Origin: Paenibacillus alvei DSM 29
GTDB taxonomy: Bacteria > Bacillota > Bacilli > Paenibacillales > Paenibacillaceae
DNA: 64,000 bases
Direction of reading: 5' to 3'
NCBI RefSeq assembly: GCF_000293805.1
Contig: NZ_AMBZ01000013.1
Coordinates: 50,618-114,617, forward strand
In this document: positions 15,544-25,802 of the stretch, one piece after another
Layout of the letters: each line of letters starts with the position of its first letter
How positions within the stretch are numbered: the first letter of the stretch is position 1
Translations under genes and position numbers: made by a program
Notes under the pieces: model-generated
Seen by the model: the letters and a program-made list of their open reading frames with translations, nothing else
What the model was told of the DNA's origin: nothing
Databases searched by the model: none

Positions 15544-16530
15544 ATGAGTTTGCGTTCAGTAGGCATTATCGGTACAGGCAAATATGTGCCTGAACGTGTG
15601 TTGACCAATGCCGATTTGGAGAAAATGGTCGATACGAGTGATGAATGGATTGTAACACGTACTGGAATTAAGGAGCGCCGGATTGCGGCGGAGCATGAGG
15701 CTACTTCAGACTTGGCATTTCATGCGGCAGAGAAGGCGTTGCAAGCGGCGGGCATTACAGCAGAAGAACTGGATTTGATTGTCGTAACGACGGTTACACC
15801 TGACATGGCATTCCCATCCACTGCTTGTCTGGTGCAGAAGCGTCTCGGGGCAACGAAGGCGGCGGCATTTGATTTGTCGGCAGCTTGCTCAGGATTTATA
15901 TATGGACTTGCCAATGTCAGAAACTTTATCGCGATGGGAACCTACAAATACGCACTTGTAATTGGTGCGGAGTGCCTGTCGCGCATTACGGACTACACGG
16001 ATCGCAACACATGCATCTTGTTCGGCGACGGAGCAGGTGCAGCGGTACTTGGTCCAGTACCGGAAGGCCGTGGATTCCAATCTTTCGTGCTTGGCGCAGA
16101 CGGCAACGGAGGAGAGCTGCTGAAAATCGAAGCTGGAGGCTCAAGAATGCCGGCGTCGATCGAGACGGTTGAAGGCAAGCGTCATTTTCTCTATATGAAT
16201 GGCCGTGAAGTATTCAAGTTCGCTGTGCGCATTATGGGGAATGCGGCTGAGGAAGCGCTTGAGAAGGCTGGAAAGAAGAAGGAAGATATCAGCTTGATGA
16301 TTCCGCATCAGGCGAATACGCGGATTATACATGCAGCTTTGGAACGGTTGAACTTGTCGGAGGACAAATGCATTATTAATTTGCCATACTATGCAAATAC
16401 ATCGGCAGCCTCCATTCCGCTTGCACTTGCAGAGGCAGCAGAGCAAGGGCGCATTCGAGAGGGAGACACGATTCTGCTCGTTGGATTTGGCGGCGGTTTA
16501 ACATGGGGAGCTTCGGTTATCGTTTGGTAA
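15544..16530 (+). CDS. fabH: Beta-ketoacyl-ACP synthase III FabH
   Basis: The 328-residue enzyme condenses acyl-CoA with malonyl-ACP to start fatty-acid chains; Bacillales enzymes prefer branched starters. The Cys-His-Asn triad is visible: Cys115 in 'LSAACSGFIYGL', His in 'MIPHQANTRI' and Asn in 'YYANTSAASIP'. ATG at 15544 is used, with GTG three bases upstream as an alternative. Its place between plsX and fabD keeps it in the FapR-controlled operon. Confidence 0.95.
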   Translation: MSLRSVGIIGTGKYVPERVLTNADLEKMVDTSDEWIVTRTGIKERRIAAEHEATSDLAFHAAEKALQAAGITAEELDLIVVTTVTPDMAFPSTACLVQKRLGATKAAAFDLSAACSGFIYGLANVRNFIAMGTYKYALVIGAECLSRITDYTDRNTCILFGDGAGAAVLGPVPEGRGFQSFVLGADGNGGELLKIEAGGSRMPASIETVEGKRHFLYMNGREVFKFAVRIMGNAAEEALEKAGKKKEDISLMIPHQANTRIIHAALERLNLSEDKCIINLPYYANTSAASIPLALAEAAEQGRIREGDTILLVGFGGGLTWGASVIVW

Positions 16531-16607
16531 TGAATGTTCTCTTCGTGAAAATATGAGACAGTTCTGATTCGCACTCATATACGGATATGATTAAGGAGTG
16601 GACAAAC

Positions 16608-17540
16608 TTGGGTAAAATTGCATTCGTCTTTCCTGGACAAGGTGCACAAGCGGTCGGGATGGGCAAGGATGTCTATGAAGCGGTTCCTGCTGCGCGCGAA
16701 GCGTTCGATACAGCGGAACAAGTGCTTGGATTTCCGCTGAAGGAGCTCATTTTTAATGGGCCGGATGAAGAATTGAAGCAGACAGCGAATACACAGCCTG
16801 CACTTCTAACGACAAGCTGTGCGCTGTATCGCGCATTTGAAGCGTCCGGAATTCGTCCAGATTATGTAGCAGGACACAGCTTAGGCGAATATAGCGCGCT
16901 TGTCGTTGCGGGCGTACTTTCCTTTGAGGATGCAGTCGCCATCGTTCGCCAGCGCGGGCAATTCATGGAGCAGGCTGTTCCGAATGGACAAGGCGCCATG
17001 GCTGCTGTGCTTGGAGCAGAGCGTGAACAGTTAGGCGCATTATGTGATGATATTAGCCGCACAACGGGCTCTGTTGAGATGGCTAATATCAACTGCCCTG
17101 GACAAATCGTTGTGTCAGGAACAGTGGAAGGCGTTGCAGCTGTCATTGAGCGAGGGAAGGAAGCTGGCGCGAAGCGCGTGAAGCAATTAGAGGTTAGCGG
17201 TCCATTCCATTCCTTGCTAATGAAGCCAGCCGCTGAAAGACTGGGAGAAGCGCTTCAAAAGATAGACTTCCATGATGCAGCAGTGCCCGTCGTTGCCAAT
17301 GTATCTGCCCGTCCTGAGCAAGGAGGAGAGCGCATTCGTGAACTGCTCGTTGAGCAGGTGTTCTCGCCAGTATTATGGGAGGAAAGTGTACGCTACATGA
17401 TCGAGCAAGGTGTAGGCACTTTTATTGAGCTGGGTTCCGGATCCGTGCTTGCTGGATTGATTAAGAAGATCGACCGTTCGGTTAAAGTAGTATCGCTCAA
17501 CAGCCTTGAGGCAATTAAAGCGTTCCATGCAGCTGAATAG
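16608..17540 (+). CDS. fabD: Malonyl-CoA:ACP transacylase FabD
   Basis: The TTG at 16608, 9 bases after AAGGAG, gives the family N-terminus 'LGKIAFVFPGQGAQAVGMG'. The protein is then 310 residues. The catalytic serine is Ser91 in 'AGHSLGEYSALV', with the histidine in 'VSGPFHSLLM'. It loads malonyl groups onto ACP. It is part of the fapR-plsX-fabH-fabD-fabG operon. Confidence 0.95.
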   Translation: MGKIAFVFPGQGAQAVGMGKDVYEAVPAAREAFDTAEQVLGFPLKELIFNGPDEELKQTANTQPALLTTSCALYRAFEASGIRPDYVAGHSLGEYSALVVAGVLSFEDAVAIVRQRGQFMEQAVPNGQGAMAAVLGAEREQLGALCDDISRTTGSVEMANINCPGQIVVSGTVEGVAAVIERGKEAGAKRVKQLEVSGPFHSLLMKPAAERLGEALQKIDFHDAAVPVVANVSARPEQGGERIRELLVEQVFSPVLWEESVRYMIEQGVGTFIELGSGSVLAGLIKKIDRSVKVVSLNSLEAIKAFHAAE

Positions 17541-17657
17541 CGGTTTTTTATAGAAAAGAGTTTTTTAATTAACTAGCACTTGTACTGATAAATCTAATGA
17601 AGCTGGGCGCAACCCGCTGCGGTATGCGCCCGGAAAATATAAGGGAGGAACATGACC

Positions 17658-18404
17658 ATGTCGAGCTTTGAAGGCAAAGTGGCGGTTGTCACAGGCGCTT
17701 CTCGCGGCATAGGCCGAGCGATTGCGTTATGCTTGGCAGAGGCTGGTGCTGATGTAGTTGTGAACTATGCAGGCAGTGAGGCTGCTGCGAAGGACACAGC
17801 TGCAGCCATTGAGGCGCTGGGACGCAAAGCCATCACCGTTCAAGCAAATGTGGGCAAGACAGAAGAGGCTGAGCTTCTTGTGAAAGCAGCGCTGGATCAA
17901 TTTGGCCGTATTGACATATTGGTGAATAATGCCGGAATTACAAGAGATAATTTAATTATGCGGATGAAAGAGGAAGAATTTGATCAAGTCATCGAAACGA
18001 ATTTGAAAGGCGTATTCAACTGCGTTAAGGCAGTAACACGTCCGATGATGAAGCAGCGTTCCGGCCGCATTATTAATATCTCGTCCGTTGTCGGCGTACT
18101 CGGCAATCCAGGCCAAGCCAACTATGTCGCTGCTAAGGCAGGCGTTATTGGCCTCACGAAGGCATCTGCCCGCGAGCTTGCATCGCGCGGCATTACGGTG
18201 AACTGCGTTGCGCCAGGCTTTATTGAGACGGATATGACGGATGCGTTGTCCGATGAGATGAAGGCGCAGCTTCTCAGTCAGATTCCGCTTAACAGACTTG
18301 GTCAGCCAGAGCATATTGCGAAGGCGGTTCGCTTCCTGGCATCTGATGATGCGGAATATATGACAGGCCAAACCATTCATGTAGATGGCGGCATGTACAT
18401 GTAA
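17658..18404 (+). CDS. fabG: 3-oxoacyl-ACP reductase FabG
   Basis: A short-chain dehydrogenase of about 248 residues. '[15 protein letters not shown]' binds NADPH, '[10 protein letters not shown]' follows, the Ser-Tyr-Lys triad lies in 'INISSVVG' and 'YVAAKAG', and the C-terminus '[14 protein letters not shown]' is diagnostic of FabG. The start is ATG at 17658 or 17652; the later one is better spaced from GGGAGG. It reduces 3-oxoacyl-ACP in each elongation cycle. Confidence 0.95.
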   Translation: MSSFEGKVAVVTGASRGIGRAIALCLAEAGADVVVNYAGSEAAAKDTAAAIEALGRKAITVQANVGKTEEAELLVKAALDQFGRIDILVNNAGITRDNLIMRMKEEEFDQVIETNLKGVFNCVKAVTRPMMKQRSGRIINISSVVGVLGNPGQANYVAAKAGVIGLTKASARELASRGITVNCVAPGFIETDMTDALSDEMKAQLLSQIPLNRLGQPEHIAKAVRFLASDDAEYMTGQTIHVDGGMYM

Positions 18405-18616
18405 GAGGCTTCTTCTAGGCTTCTCCGTTCATGGCAGCATGGACGTTAAGCGATATATAGGGTGGAAGTGCAAAATTGCTGATAGATTGGCAATTAGCAA
18501 CTTTGCCCTAATAATTGGAAATGGCCGTGAGAGATCAGGTCGTTTCTACCAGCAAGCCGTTTTGATATGGCAATTTACAATGTTTTTCGTATAATACCAA
18601 AGAGGAGGTGAACCGG
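18405..18616 (+). other. fabG-acpP intergenic region
   Basis: No convincing gene. The 212 bases contain possible -10 boxes (TATAAT near 18590), so acpP probably has its own promoter besides read-through, consistent with the high need for ACP. Confidence 0.35.
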
Positions 18617-18853
18617 ATGTCAGCAGAAGTGTTGGAGCGTGTAAAGCGCATCATCGTTGAACGCCTTGGCGTTGATGAAGCAGAAGTTACGCTTGAAGCA
18701 TCTTTCAAAGAGGATCTTGGCGCTGATTCCCTCGATGTTGTGGAATTGGTGATGGAATTGGAAGATGAGTTTGATATGGAAATCTCTGATGAAGACGCGG
18801 AGAAAATTACTTCGGTTGGAGAAGTAGTGAATTACATACAATCTCATACCTAA
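18617..18853 (+). CDS. acpP: Acyl carrier protein
   Basis: The 78-residue acidic protein has the phosphopantetheine attachment site Ser38 in '[18 protein letters not shown]'. GAGGAGGTG precedes the ATG at 18617. It carries the growing acyl chain and is activated with a group derived from coenzyme A. It lies between fabG and fabF. Confidence 0.97.
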   Translation: MSAEVLERVKRIIVERLGVDEAEVTLEASFKEDLGADSLDVVELVMELEDEFDMEISDEDAEKITSVGEVVNYIQSHT

Positions 18854-18860
18854 GTTACCG

Positions 18861-18890
18861 AGTCCCGTTCTTCGTTAACGGGACTTCTCC
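18861..18890 (+). terminator. Hairpin between acpP and fabF (partial terminator or processing stem)
   Basis: AGTCCCGTT, loop CTTCGTT, AACGGGACT, then TCTCCTCATT. The T-run is weak, so partial termination or protection of the acpP message is more likely than full termination. Confidence 0.45.
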
Positions 18891-18973
18891 TCATTATCGC
18901 AATATCTGAGTGCGGCGGGGCCGCATTCTCCATCATATAGAAGCTTGAACTGCAGAAGTAGAGGTGATTCTGA

Positions 18974-20212
18974 TTGAAGCACAGGGTTGTAGTGACCGGC
19001 ATGGGTGTCGTAACCGCTCTCGGCTCGGAAATTGAGACATTCTGGAACAACTTGTTGGAAGGGAAATCCGGAGTATCTCGTATTGAGGCGTTCGATGTTA
19101 CAGATTATCCGACGCAAATTGCCGCTTCCGTGAAGGATTTCAATCCGGAAGATTTCATGGATAAAAAAGAAACAAGACGAATGGATCGATTCGTTCAATT
19201 CGCGGTAGCAGCGAGTAAGAATGCTTTGGAAGATGCGAAGCTGGATGTCAGAGAACAGACGAATCCAGATCGTGTCGGCGTCATTGTCGGTTCCGGTATT
19301 GGCGGTCTTGGTACTTGGGAAGATCAACATACGGTACTGATGGAAAAAGGCGTTAAGCGTGTTAGTCCATTCTTCATTCCGATGATGATTGCGAACATGG
19401 CGTCTGGACAGGTATCCATCACAGTCGGAGCCCGTGGACCGAATACAGCGGCTGTATCTGCTTGCGCAACAGGTACACATTCCATCGGTGACGCTTACAA
19501 GATTATTCAGCGCGGCGATGCGGATGTAATGATCTGCGGCGGGGCAGAGGCGACGATTCGTCCGATCGGTATGGCAGGTTTCTGTGCGATGCGTGCGATG
19601 TCAACGCGCAACGATGAGCCGGAACGCGCAAGCCGTCCGTTCGATGTAGACCGTGACGGATTCGTTATGGGCGAGGGCGCAGGCGTGCTTGTTCTGGAAT
19701 CGCTGGAGCATGCGCTGGCTCGTGGTGCTCATATCTATGCAGAAGTAGCCGGTTATGGCATGAGCGGAGACGCTCATCATATGACAGAGCCAGATCCGAC
19801 AGGCGCTGCATTGTGCATGACACGTGCGCTGGCTGATGGCGAATTGTCACCGGAACAAATTGATTACATCAACGCGCATGGCACCTCGACTCCTGTCGGA
19901 GACCGTTCGGAAACGAAAGCGATCAAGTCCGCGTTAGGTGACCATGCATATAAGACAGCAGTGAGTTCTACAAAATCCATGACAGGGCACTTGCTCGGTG
20001 CAGCAGGCGGCGTGGAGGCGGTTATTTGCAGCTTGGTGCTGCAGAACGGCATGATTCCGCCAACGATCAACCTGGACAATCAGGATCCGGAATGTGATCT
20101 CGATTATGTTCCGAATGTAGCTCGCAAAGCCGATGTTCAAGTAGCAATGTCCAATTCATTTGGCTTCGGCGGACATAATGCTACCATTGTCTTGAAGAAA
20201 TACGAAGCATAA
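18974..20212 (+). CDS. fabF: Beta-ketoacyl-ACP synthase II FabF
   Basis: TTG start at 18974 after GTAGAGGTG; 412 residues. It elongates acyl-ACP with malonyl-ACP. The Cys-His-His catalytic set is Cys164 in '[15 protein letters not shown]', His in '[11 protein letters not shown]' and His in '[13 protein letters not shown]'. The C-terminus '[16 protein letters not shown]' is typical. It is followed 12 bases later by rnc. Confidence 0.96.
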   Translation: MKHRVVVTGMGVVTALGSEIETFWNNLLEGKSGVSRIEAFDVTDYPTQIAASVKDFNPEDFMDKKETRRMDRFVQFAVAASKNALEDAKLDVREQTNPDRVGVIVGSGIGGLGTWEDQHTVLMEKGVKRVSPFFIPMMIANMASGQVSITVGARGPNTAAVSACATGTHSIGDAYKIIQRGDADVMICGGAEATIRPIGMAGFCAMRAMSTRNDEPERASRPFDVDRDGFVMGEGAGVLVLESLEHALARGAHIYAEVAGYGMSGDAHHMTEPDPTGAALCMTRALADGELSPEQIDYINAHGTSTPVGDRSETKAIKSALGDHAYKTAVSSTKSMTGHLLGAAGGVEAVICSLVLQNGMIPPTINLDNQDPECDLDYVPNVARKADVQVAMSNSFGFGGHNATIVLKKYEA

Positions 20213-20224
20213 GGAGTCAGACAG

Positions 20225-20923
20225 TTGAGTGTAGAATTGAAGCAGTTACAACAGAAACTGAACATTCATTTTCGGAACAGACAGCTGTTGAAACAGGCGT
20301 TCACCCATGCTTCCTATGTGAACGAACATCGCTTCGGCCAGCACCAAGACAACGAACGCCTTGAATTTTTGGGCGATGCTGTGTTGGAGCTGACAGTGTC
20401 AGAATTTTTGTATCACCGATGTCCGACACGGCCCGAAGGGGAGTTGACCAAGATGCGTGCTTCCATCGTATGTGAGCCATCTCTCGTGAAATTTGCCAAT
20501 CAGCTTAATTTTGGCAAATACGTTCTGCTAGGCAAGGGAGAAGAGCTAACGGGAGGACGCACTCGTCCCGCTTTATTGGCGGATGTTTTTGAGTCGTTCA
20601 TCGGCGCGCTCTATTTGGATCAAGGCTTAGAGGTGGTGCGGGATTTTCTGCGCGAGCATATATTCCCGCAAATCTCGCTTGACGGTAAGCTGCAGACGAA
20701 TGATTACAAGACACAGCTGCAGGAGTTAACGCAGCATCACAATTTGGGTTCGCTTGAATATCGAATTATCGAGGAACGCGGCCCGGCACATGAACGTGAA
20801 TTCGTATCTGAAGTATGTATGGGTGACGAATGCTTAGGCCGCGGAGTTGGCCGTTCGAAAAAGGAAGCGGAGCAGCAGGCAGCGGCACAGGCACTCGAGC
20901 AATTAGTCATTCCGAAATCATAA
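20225..20923 (+). CDS. rnc: Ribonuclease III
   Basis: TTG start at 20225 after AAGGAG; 232 residues. The signature '[14 protein letters not shown]' and the second acidic site '[15 protein letters not shown]' mark the catalytic domain, and the C-terminal 70 residues with '[16 protein letters not shown]' are the double-stranded RNA-binding domain. It processes rRNA precursors and structured mRNAs. The acpP-fabF-rnc-smc order is the usual one in Bacillales. Confidence 0.96.
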   Translation: MSVELKQLQQKLNIHFRNRQLLKQAFTHASYVNEHRFGQHQDNERLEFLGDAVLELTVSEFLYHRCPTRPEGELTKMRASIVCEPSLVKFANQLNFGKYVLLGKGEELTGGRTRPALLADVFESFIGALYLDQGLEVVRDFLREHIFPQISLDGKLQTNDYKTQLQELTQHHNLGSLEYRIIEERGPAHEREFVSEVCMGDECLGRGVGRSKKEAEQQAAAQALEQLVIPKS

Positions 20924-21134
20924 CGTACTGTAAGGCCGGCGCGCGTCGTCGGCCAGTTTCGCAGAAAGAGCAAAGAACAGCGCGCGAAGCGAGCGGAATT
21001 GGAGCTGCTTACAGGCTGGTTTTTGCTCTTTCTTTGTCCGAAGCTACGTTACCGCGCGGAAAATTGACAGGATGTCCATGCGACGATTCGGATTCGCGAT
21101 ATGGTACAATAATCGTTGAGGTGATCGAAGAACG

Positions 21135-24100
21135 ATGTTCTTAAAAAGGTTGGAACTGGCGGGCTTCAAATCGTTCGCGGATCGGACGGAATTAGAGTTC
21201 GTCCAGGGGATTACCGGCGTTGTCGGCCCAAACGGCAGCGGGAAGAGCAACATCTCTGACGCAATCCGTTGGGTGCTCGGAGAACAGAGCGCCAAGTCAC
21301 TTCGCGGCGGGAAAATGGAAGATATTATCTTCGCGGGCAGTGATGCGCGCAAGGCTGTGAACTACGGAGAAGTGTCATTAACGCTGGAAAATAGCGATAA
21401 TACGCTTCCACTTGATTTCAATGAAGTGACAGTGACGCGCCGTGTACATCGAAGCGGCGATAGTGAGTATTTTATTAATAAGCAGGCTTGCCGATTGAAG
21501 GATATTACCGAGCTGTTTATGGATACAGGAATCGGTAAAGAAGCATACTCCATAATTGGACAAGGCCGAATTGAAGAAATTTTAAGTACTCGTTCTGAAG
21601 ATCGACGCGGTATATTCGAAGAAGCGTCTGGAATTGTTAAGTACAAATCCCGCAAACGAGACGCGAAAAAGAAGCTGGACGAAACCGAGCAGAACTTGCT
21701 GCGCATTCATGATCTGGTCGTAGAACTGGAGGATCAGATTGGACCGCTCAAGGAGCAGTCTGAAAAGGCACGGCATTATAAGCAGCTACGGGAATGGCTG
21801 AAAAACAAAGAAATAGCAGTCTATGTTCATCAAATAGAAGAACTTCATGTCTCTTGGCAGCAGGCGAATGAGAAGCTTGCTCAGTTGAAGGAACGTGAAT
21901 TGTCCTTATCAACTGTAGTAAGTGAGCATGATGCAAAGCTGGAAGTGCATCGGATTGAGTTGCGGAAGCTGGAAGAAGAGCTTGAGAAGCTGCAGGCTAC
22001 TCTTCTTCACTACAGTGAAGAGTATGAGAAGTGTGAGGGACAAGGCGAGGTTCTGAGAGAGCGCAAGCGGAATCTGACGTCGAATGAACAGCAGATGAAG
22101 GCAACCTTGACGACGACATCGGAGCGGATGCGTGCGAAGCAGTTGGAAGTACAGTCTGTACGTGAGAAGCTGCTGGCATTGCAGACCGAAATGGCTGAGA
22201 TTCGTGGCTTAATCGTGGCGGAAGAAACACGGCTAGCTGGTGTAGCTGGAGGGACAAGCTCGGATGCGGAAGAGAGTCTGAAGGGGCAACTGCTCGAGGT
22301 TATGAACCAGATGGCCCAGCAGCGCAACGATATTCGGTACTATGACCAGCAAAAAGAAGCGCTGCAAAAACGTCTCGATAAAATGAATACAGCTCGAAAC
22401 AAGCGCGAGCAGGAGAAAAAGGATCTTCAAAAGAAGGTAGAAGATGCGAAACGCCGCAGTGAAACCCTCATGGAAGACCTTGCTTATATTCGAAACCGTT
22501 ATATGACTGAGAGTGAACAGCTGAAGCAGGATGAGGCGCTTCTCGGCGAAACGGAGCAGGCCGTTCGCAAATGGCAGCAAAAAGCGGATGCAATGGTGTC
22601 CCGTCGTGATACGATGCAGGAGCTTCAAAATGATTTTGACGGCTTCATGCTCGGTGTAAGGGAAGTGCTTAAGGCCTCCCGCCGTCCAAACGGACTGCAG
22701 GGCGTGCACGGCGCTGTTGCCGAACTGATTCGCGTACCGGAACAGCTGGAGACGGCGATTGAGACGGCACTCGGTGCAGCCTTGCAGCACATCGTTATGG
22801 AGAATGAGGCAGTATCTCGGAACGCGATCATGTTCCTAAAGCAGCGCCAATTAGGCCGAGCGACTTTCCTGCCACTGGATGTTATCCGTCCGCGTTCGCT
22901 GCATGATACAGATCGCCGAATCGTGAATGGAGCGGAAGGGTTCGTCGGTGTAGCAGCAGATCTGGTTAAGTCAGACGCTGCCTATGCCAGCATTGTTGGG
23001 AGCTTGCTCGGGAATGTCGTGATCGCGGAATCGCTGGAGGACGCAAACCGAATTGCAGCGAAGCTCCAATATCGCTATCGTGTTGTGACGCTAGAAGGCG
23101 ATGTCGTCAATGCCGGCGGCTCTATGACAGGCGGAAGCTTGAATAAGAAGAGTGCGAACCTGCTCGGACGTCAGCGTCAATTGGAGCAGCTGGAAGCAGA
23201 TATTAAGGAAGCTGAAAAGCAGTTGGCCAAGTTGACGGAAACGTATACGGAACTGAAGCAGCGCACAACGACTGGTTTGAAGCGGCTGGATGATCTTCGA
23301 GAGCAAGGAGAAACGAAGCGCATTAATGAACAGCAGCTGACAAGCGAGATTGCACAGCTGGAGAAGGAAGAACGCCAGCTGTCAGAAACGCTTGAGATGG
23401 AGCAGCAAGAGCTGGCGCACGCGGCAGAGGAGATGTCCATGCTGGATGCTGGCCGTCGTACTGCGGAGGCGCGGCTTGCCGAGCTGAAAATTGATGAAGA
23501 TCGGCTGCATGTCTCGATTGAGACAGCGGAATCCGCACGCAAAGCGAACGAGTCAGAGAAGGAAGTGCTGCAATCGCAGCTTACGGATTTGAAGGTTCGT
23601 CAAGGCAAGCTGGATCAGGAATCGTTCTCCCTGCAGGAGCAGTTGACGCGATCCGAGCAGGAAGCGAAGGCGTATGAACAAGAGTATACGCAGTTGACAC
23701 AAGGGTTGATACAGGTTCAGATTGATCTGGAAACGGCAGAGCGCGAGACGATGAAGCAGACGGAAGACTTAAATCATTTCAGCGTGAAGAAGCAGGAAAC
23801 GGGTAAACAGATCGAGTTCAAGCGTGCGGATCGTGCGCAATGTGTTGCTCGATTGGAGCTTGCCGAGAGTGATACAAAGGAACAGCGCACAGAGTTGAAA
23901 CAGGTGGAAGAGTCCATGCGCCAAACCGAAATTCAAGCGAATCGGCTTGATGTTGAGCTGGATAACCTGCTGCGCAAGCTGAGTGAAGAGTATGAAATTA
24001 GCTTTGAACTCGCAAAGCATCGGTACGTTATGCCGGAAAATATTGAGGAAGCAAAGCAGGAAGTGCGTGATTTGAAGAAGCAGATCGCTGCGCTTGGAGA

Positions 24101-24707
24101 AGTGAACCTTGGTGCAATCGACGAATTTGAACGAGTAAATGAGCGCTATCAGTTCCTCAGTGAGCAAAAAAATGATCTAATCGAAGCGAAGACGACATTA
24201 TATCAGGTCATTCGAGAGATGGATGATGAAATGTCAAAGCGGTTCAAGTCTACATTTGATGCGATTCGCAAGCAGTTCGTCGTCGTGTTCTCGAAGTTGT
24301 TCGGCGGAGGGCGGGCCGATCTCGTATTGATTGATCCGGATCATATTTTGGAAACGGGAATTGACATTGTGGCACAGCCACCAGGCAAAAAGCTGCAGAA
24401 CCTGCAACTGCTGTCCGGTGGGGAGCGCGCACTGACAGCAATGGCGCTTCTGTTCGCGATTCTGCATGTTAAGCCGGTTCCATTCTGTGTACTTGATGAA
24501 GTAGAAGCAGCGCTTGACGAAGCGAACGTTACGCGATTTGCTCAATATTTGCGTGAATTTTCCGAGCAGACTCAGTTCATTGTTGTCACTCATCGCAAAG
24601 GGACGATGGAAGAGGCTGATGTGCTGTATGGAGTTACGATGGAAGAGGGCGGCGTATCGAAGCTCGTATCCGTAAAGTTGGAAGATGATGAAGCAATCAT
24701 TGCATAA
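21135..24707 (+). CDS. smc: Chromosome segregation and condensation protein SMC
   Basis: The 1,190-residue ATPase has Walker A '[16 protein letters not shown]' near the N-terminus, long coiled coils interrupted by a hinge (about residues 515-640, '[19 protein letters not shown]' just after it), and at the C-terminus the ABC signature '[14 protein letters not shown]' and Walker B '[17 protein letters not shown]'. With ScpA and ScpB it compacts and aligns the chromosome arms from the origin. Length and layout match Bacillus SMC. It precedes ftsY by 14 bases and is probably cotranscribed. Confidence 0.97.
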   Translation: MFLKRLELAGFKSFADRTELEFVQGITGVVGPNGSGKSNISDAIRWVLGEQSAKSLRGGKMEDIIFAGSDARKAVNYGEVSLTLENSDNTLPLDFNEVTVTRRVHRSGDSEYFINKQACRLKDITELFMDTGIGKEAYSIIGQGRIEEILSTRSEDRRGIFEEASGIVKYKSRKRDAKKKLDETEQNLLRIHDLVVELEDQIGPLKEQSEKARHYKQLREWLKNKEIAVYVHQIEELHVSWQQANEKLAQLKERELSLSTVVSEHDAKLEVHRIELRKLEEELEKLQATLLHYSEEYEKCEGQGEVLRERKRNLTSNEQQMKATLTTTSERMRAKQLEVQSVREKLLALQTEMAEIRGLIVAEETRLAGVAGGTSSDAEESLKGQLLEVMNQMAQQRNDIRYYDQQKEALQKRLDKMNTARNKREQEKKDLQKKVEDAKRRSETLMEDLAYIRNRYMTESEQLKQDEALLGETEQAVRKWQQKADAMVSRRDTMQELQNDFDGFMLGVREVLKASRRPNGLQGVHGAVAELIRVPEQLETAIETALGAALQHIVMENEAVSRNAIMFLKQRQLGRATFLPLDVIRPRSLHDTDRRIVNGAEGFVGVAADLVKSDAAYASIVGSLLGNVVIAESLEDANRIAAKLQYRYRVVTLEGDVVNAGGSMTGGSLNKKSANLLGRQRQLEQLEADIKEAEKQLAKLTETYTELKQRTTTGLKRLDDLREQGETKRINEQQLTSEIAQLEKEERQLSETLEMEQQELAHAAEEMSMLDAGRRTAEARLAELKIDEDRLHVSIETAESARKANESEKEVLQSQLTDLKVRQGKLDQESFSLQEQLTRSEQEAKAYEQEYTQLTQGLIQVQIDLETAERETMKQTEDLNHFSVKKQETGKQIEFKRADRAQCVARLELAESDTKEQRTELKQVEESMRQTEIQANRLDVELDNLLRKLSEEYEISFELAKHRYVMPENIEEAKQEVRDLKKQIAALGEVNLGAIDEFERVNERYQFLSEQKNDLIEAKTTLYQVIREMDDEMSKRFKSTFDAIRKQFVVVFSKLFGGGRADLVLIDPDHILETGIDIVAQPPGKKLQNLQLLSGGERALTAMALLFAILHVKPVPFCVLDEVEAALDEANVTRFAQYLREFSEQTQFIVVTHRKGTMEEADVLYGVTMEEGGVSKLVSVKLEDDEAIIA

Positions 24708-24721
24708 GGGGCGGAGAGGAC

Positions 24722-25723
24722 ATGAGTTTTTTTAAGAAGCTGAAGGATAGCATCGCAGCGAAGACGGAGTCCGTAACGAATATATTCAAGGAAGGCTTGG
24801 AGAAAACTCGCAAAGGGCTCGTGGAGAAGGTAACGGAGCTCATTACGCGACGCAAGAAAATCGATGAAGCCTTCTATGAAGAATTGGAAGAAATCTTAAT
24901 TGGTGCCGATGTCGGCGTGACGACCGTTATGAACTTGATTGACGATCTTCGCGATGAGGTGAAGAAGCGAAAAATCGAGGACGCTGCTGATCTGCAGCCG
25001 GTATTGTCCGAGAAGCTTATCGGGCTTCTGCGTGGCGATGATTCCAACAAACTGAACATAAATCCGAATGGAATGACCGTCATTCTGTTCGTCGGTGTTA
25101 ATGGCGTCGGGAAGACGACTACGATCGGAAAGCTGGCGCATCGTTTCAAGCAAGAAGGCAAATCCGTTTTACTTGCGGCGGGAGACACGTTCCGCGCTGG
25201 TGCAATTGAACAGCTGGAGGTATGGGGACAACGTGCTGGGGTTGACGTCATTAAGCAGCAGGCAGGCTCTGACCCAGCGGCAGTGATGTACGATGCAGTG
25301 CAGGCAGCGAAACAGCGCAATGTAGATGTGTTATTGTGCGATACAGCAGGACGCTTGCAGAACAAAACAAATCTGATGGAAGAGTTGAATAAGATCTTCC
25401 GCGTCATTCAGCGTGAAGTGCCAGATGCTCCACATGAAGTATTGATGGTGTTGGATGCAACAACGGGTCAAAATGCACTGAATCAAGCGAAGCTGTTTGG
25501 TGAGAAAAGCGGCGTTACCGGTTTAGTGCTCACGAAGCTGGACGGTACGGCGAAGGGCGGCATAGTCATTGCGATCCGTCAAGAACTGAACCTGCCAGTA
25601 AAGCTGGTTGGTCTCGGCGAGAAAATGGGAGATTTGCAGGAATTCGATTCCGAGCAGTTCGTTCATGCTTTGTTCGCAGGACTGATTGCAGAAGCGGAGC
25701 AGGAAGAAGAACAGCAAGCATAA
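24722..25723 (+). CDS. ftsY: Signal recognition particle receptor FtsY
   Basis: The 333-residue protein has the SRP NG domain: 'GVNGVGKTTTIGKLAH' (P-loop), 'LLCDTAGRLQNKTNLMEEL' and 'TKLDGTAKGGIVI'. The short acidic A domain of E. coli FtsY is missing, as in Bacillus. It receives Ffh-ribosome complexes at the membrane; Ffh is encoded at 39196 in this window. AGAGGAC precedes the ATG and a terminator follows. Confidence 0.96.
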   Translation: MSFFKKLKDSIAAKTESVTNIFKEGLEKTRKGLVEKVTELITRRKKIDEAFYEELEEILIGADVGVTTVMNLIDDLRDEVKKRKIEDAADLQPVLSEKLIGLLRGDDSNKLNINPNGMTVILFVGVNGVGKTTTIGKLAHRFKQEGKSVLLAAGDTFRAGAIEQLEVWGQRAGVDVIKQQAGSDPAAVMYDAVQAAKQRNVDVLLCDTAGRLQNKTNLMEELNKIFRVIQREVPDAPHEVLMVLDATTGQNALNQAKLFGEKSGVTGLVLTKLDGTAKGGIVIAIRQELNLPVKLVGLGEKMGDLQEFDSEQFVHALFAGLIAEAEQEEEQQA

Positions 25724-25740
25724 GACCATTCAGGTAGAAA

Positions 25741-25770
25741 AAGGCGTCCCAGTCAGGGACGCCTTTTTAT
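25741..25770 (+). terminator. Terminator of the fapR-ftsY gene cluster
   Basis: AAGGCGTCCC, loop AGTCA, GGGACGCCTT, then TTT. Confidence 0.9.
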
Positions 25771-25802
25771 GAAATGATATTGGTTAGAATATCGTGCACT
25801 CA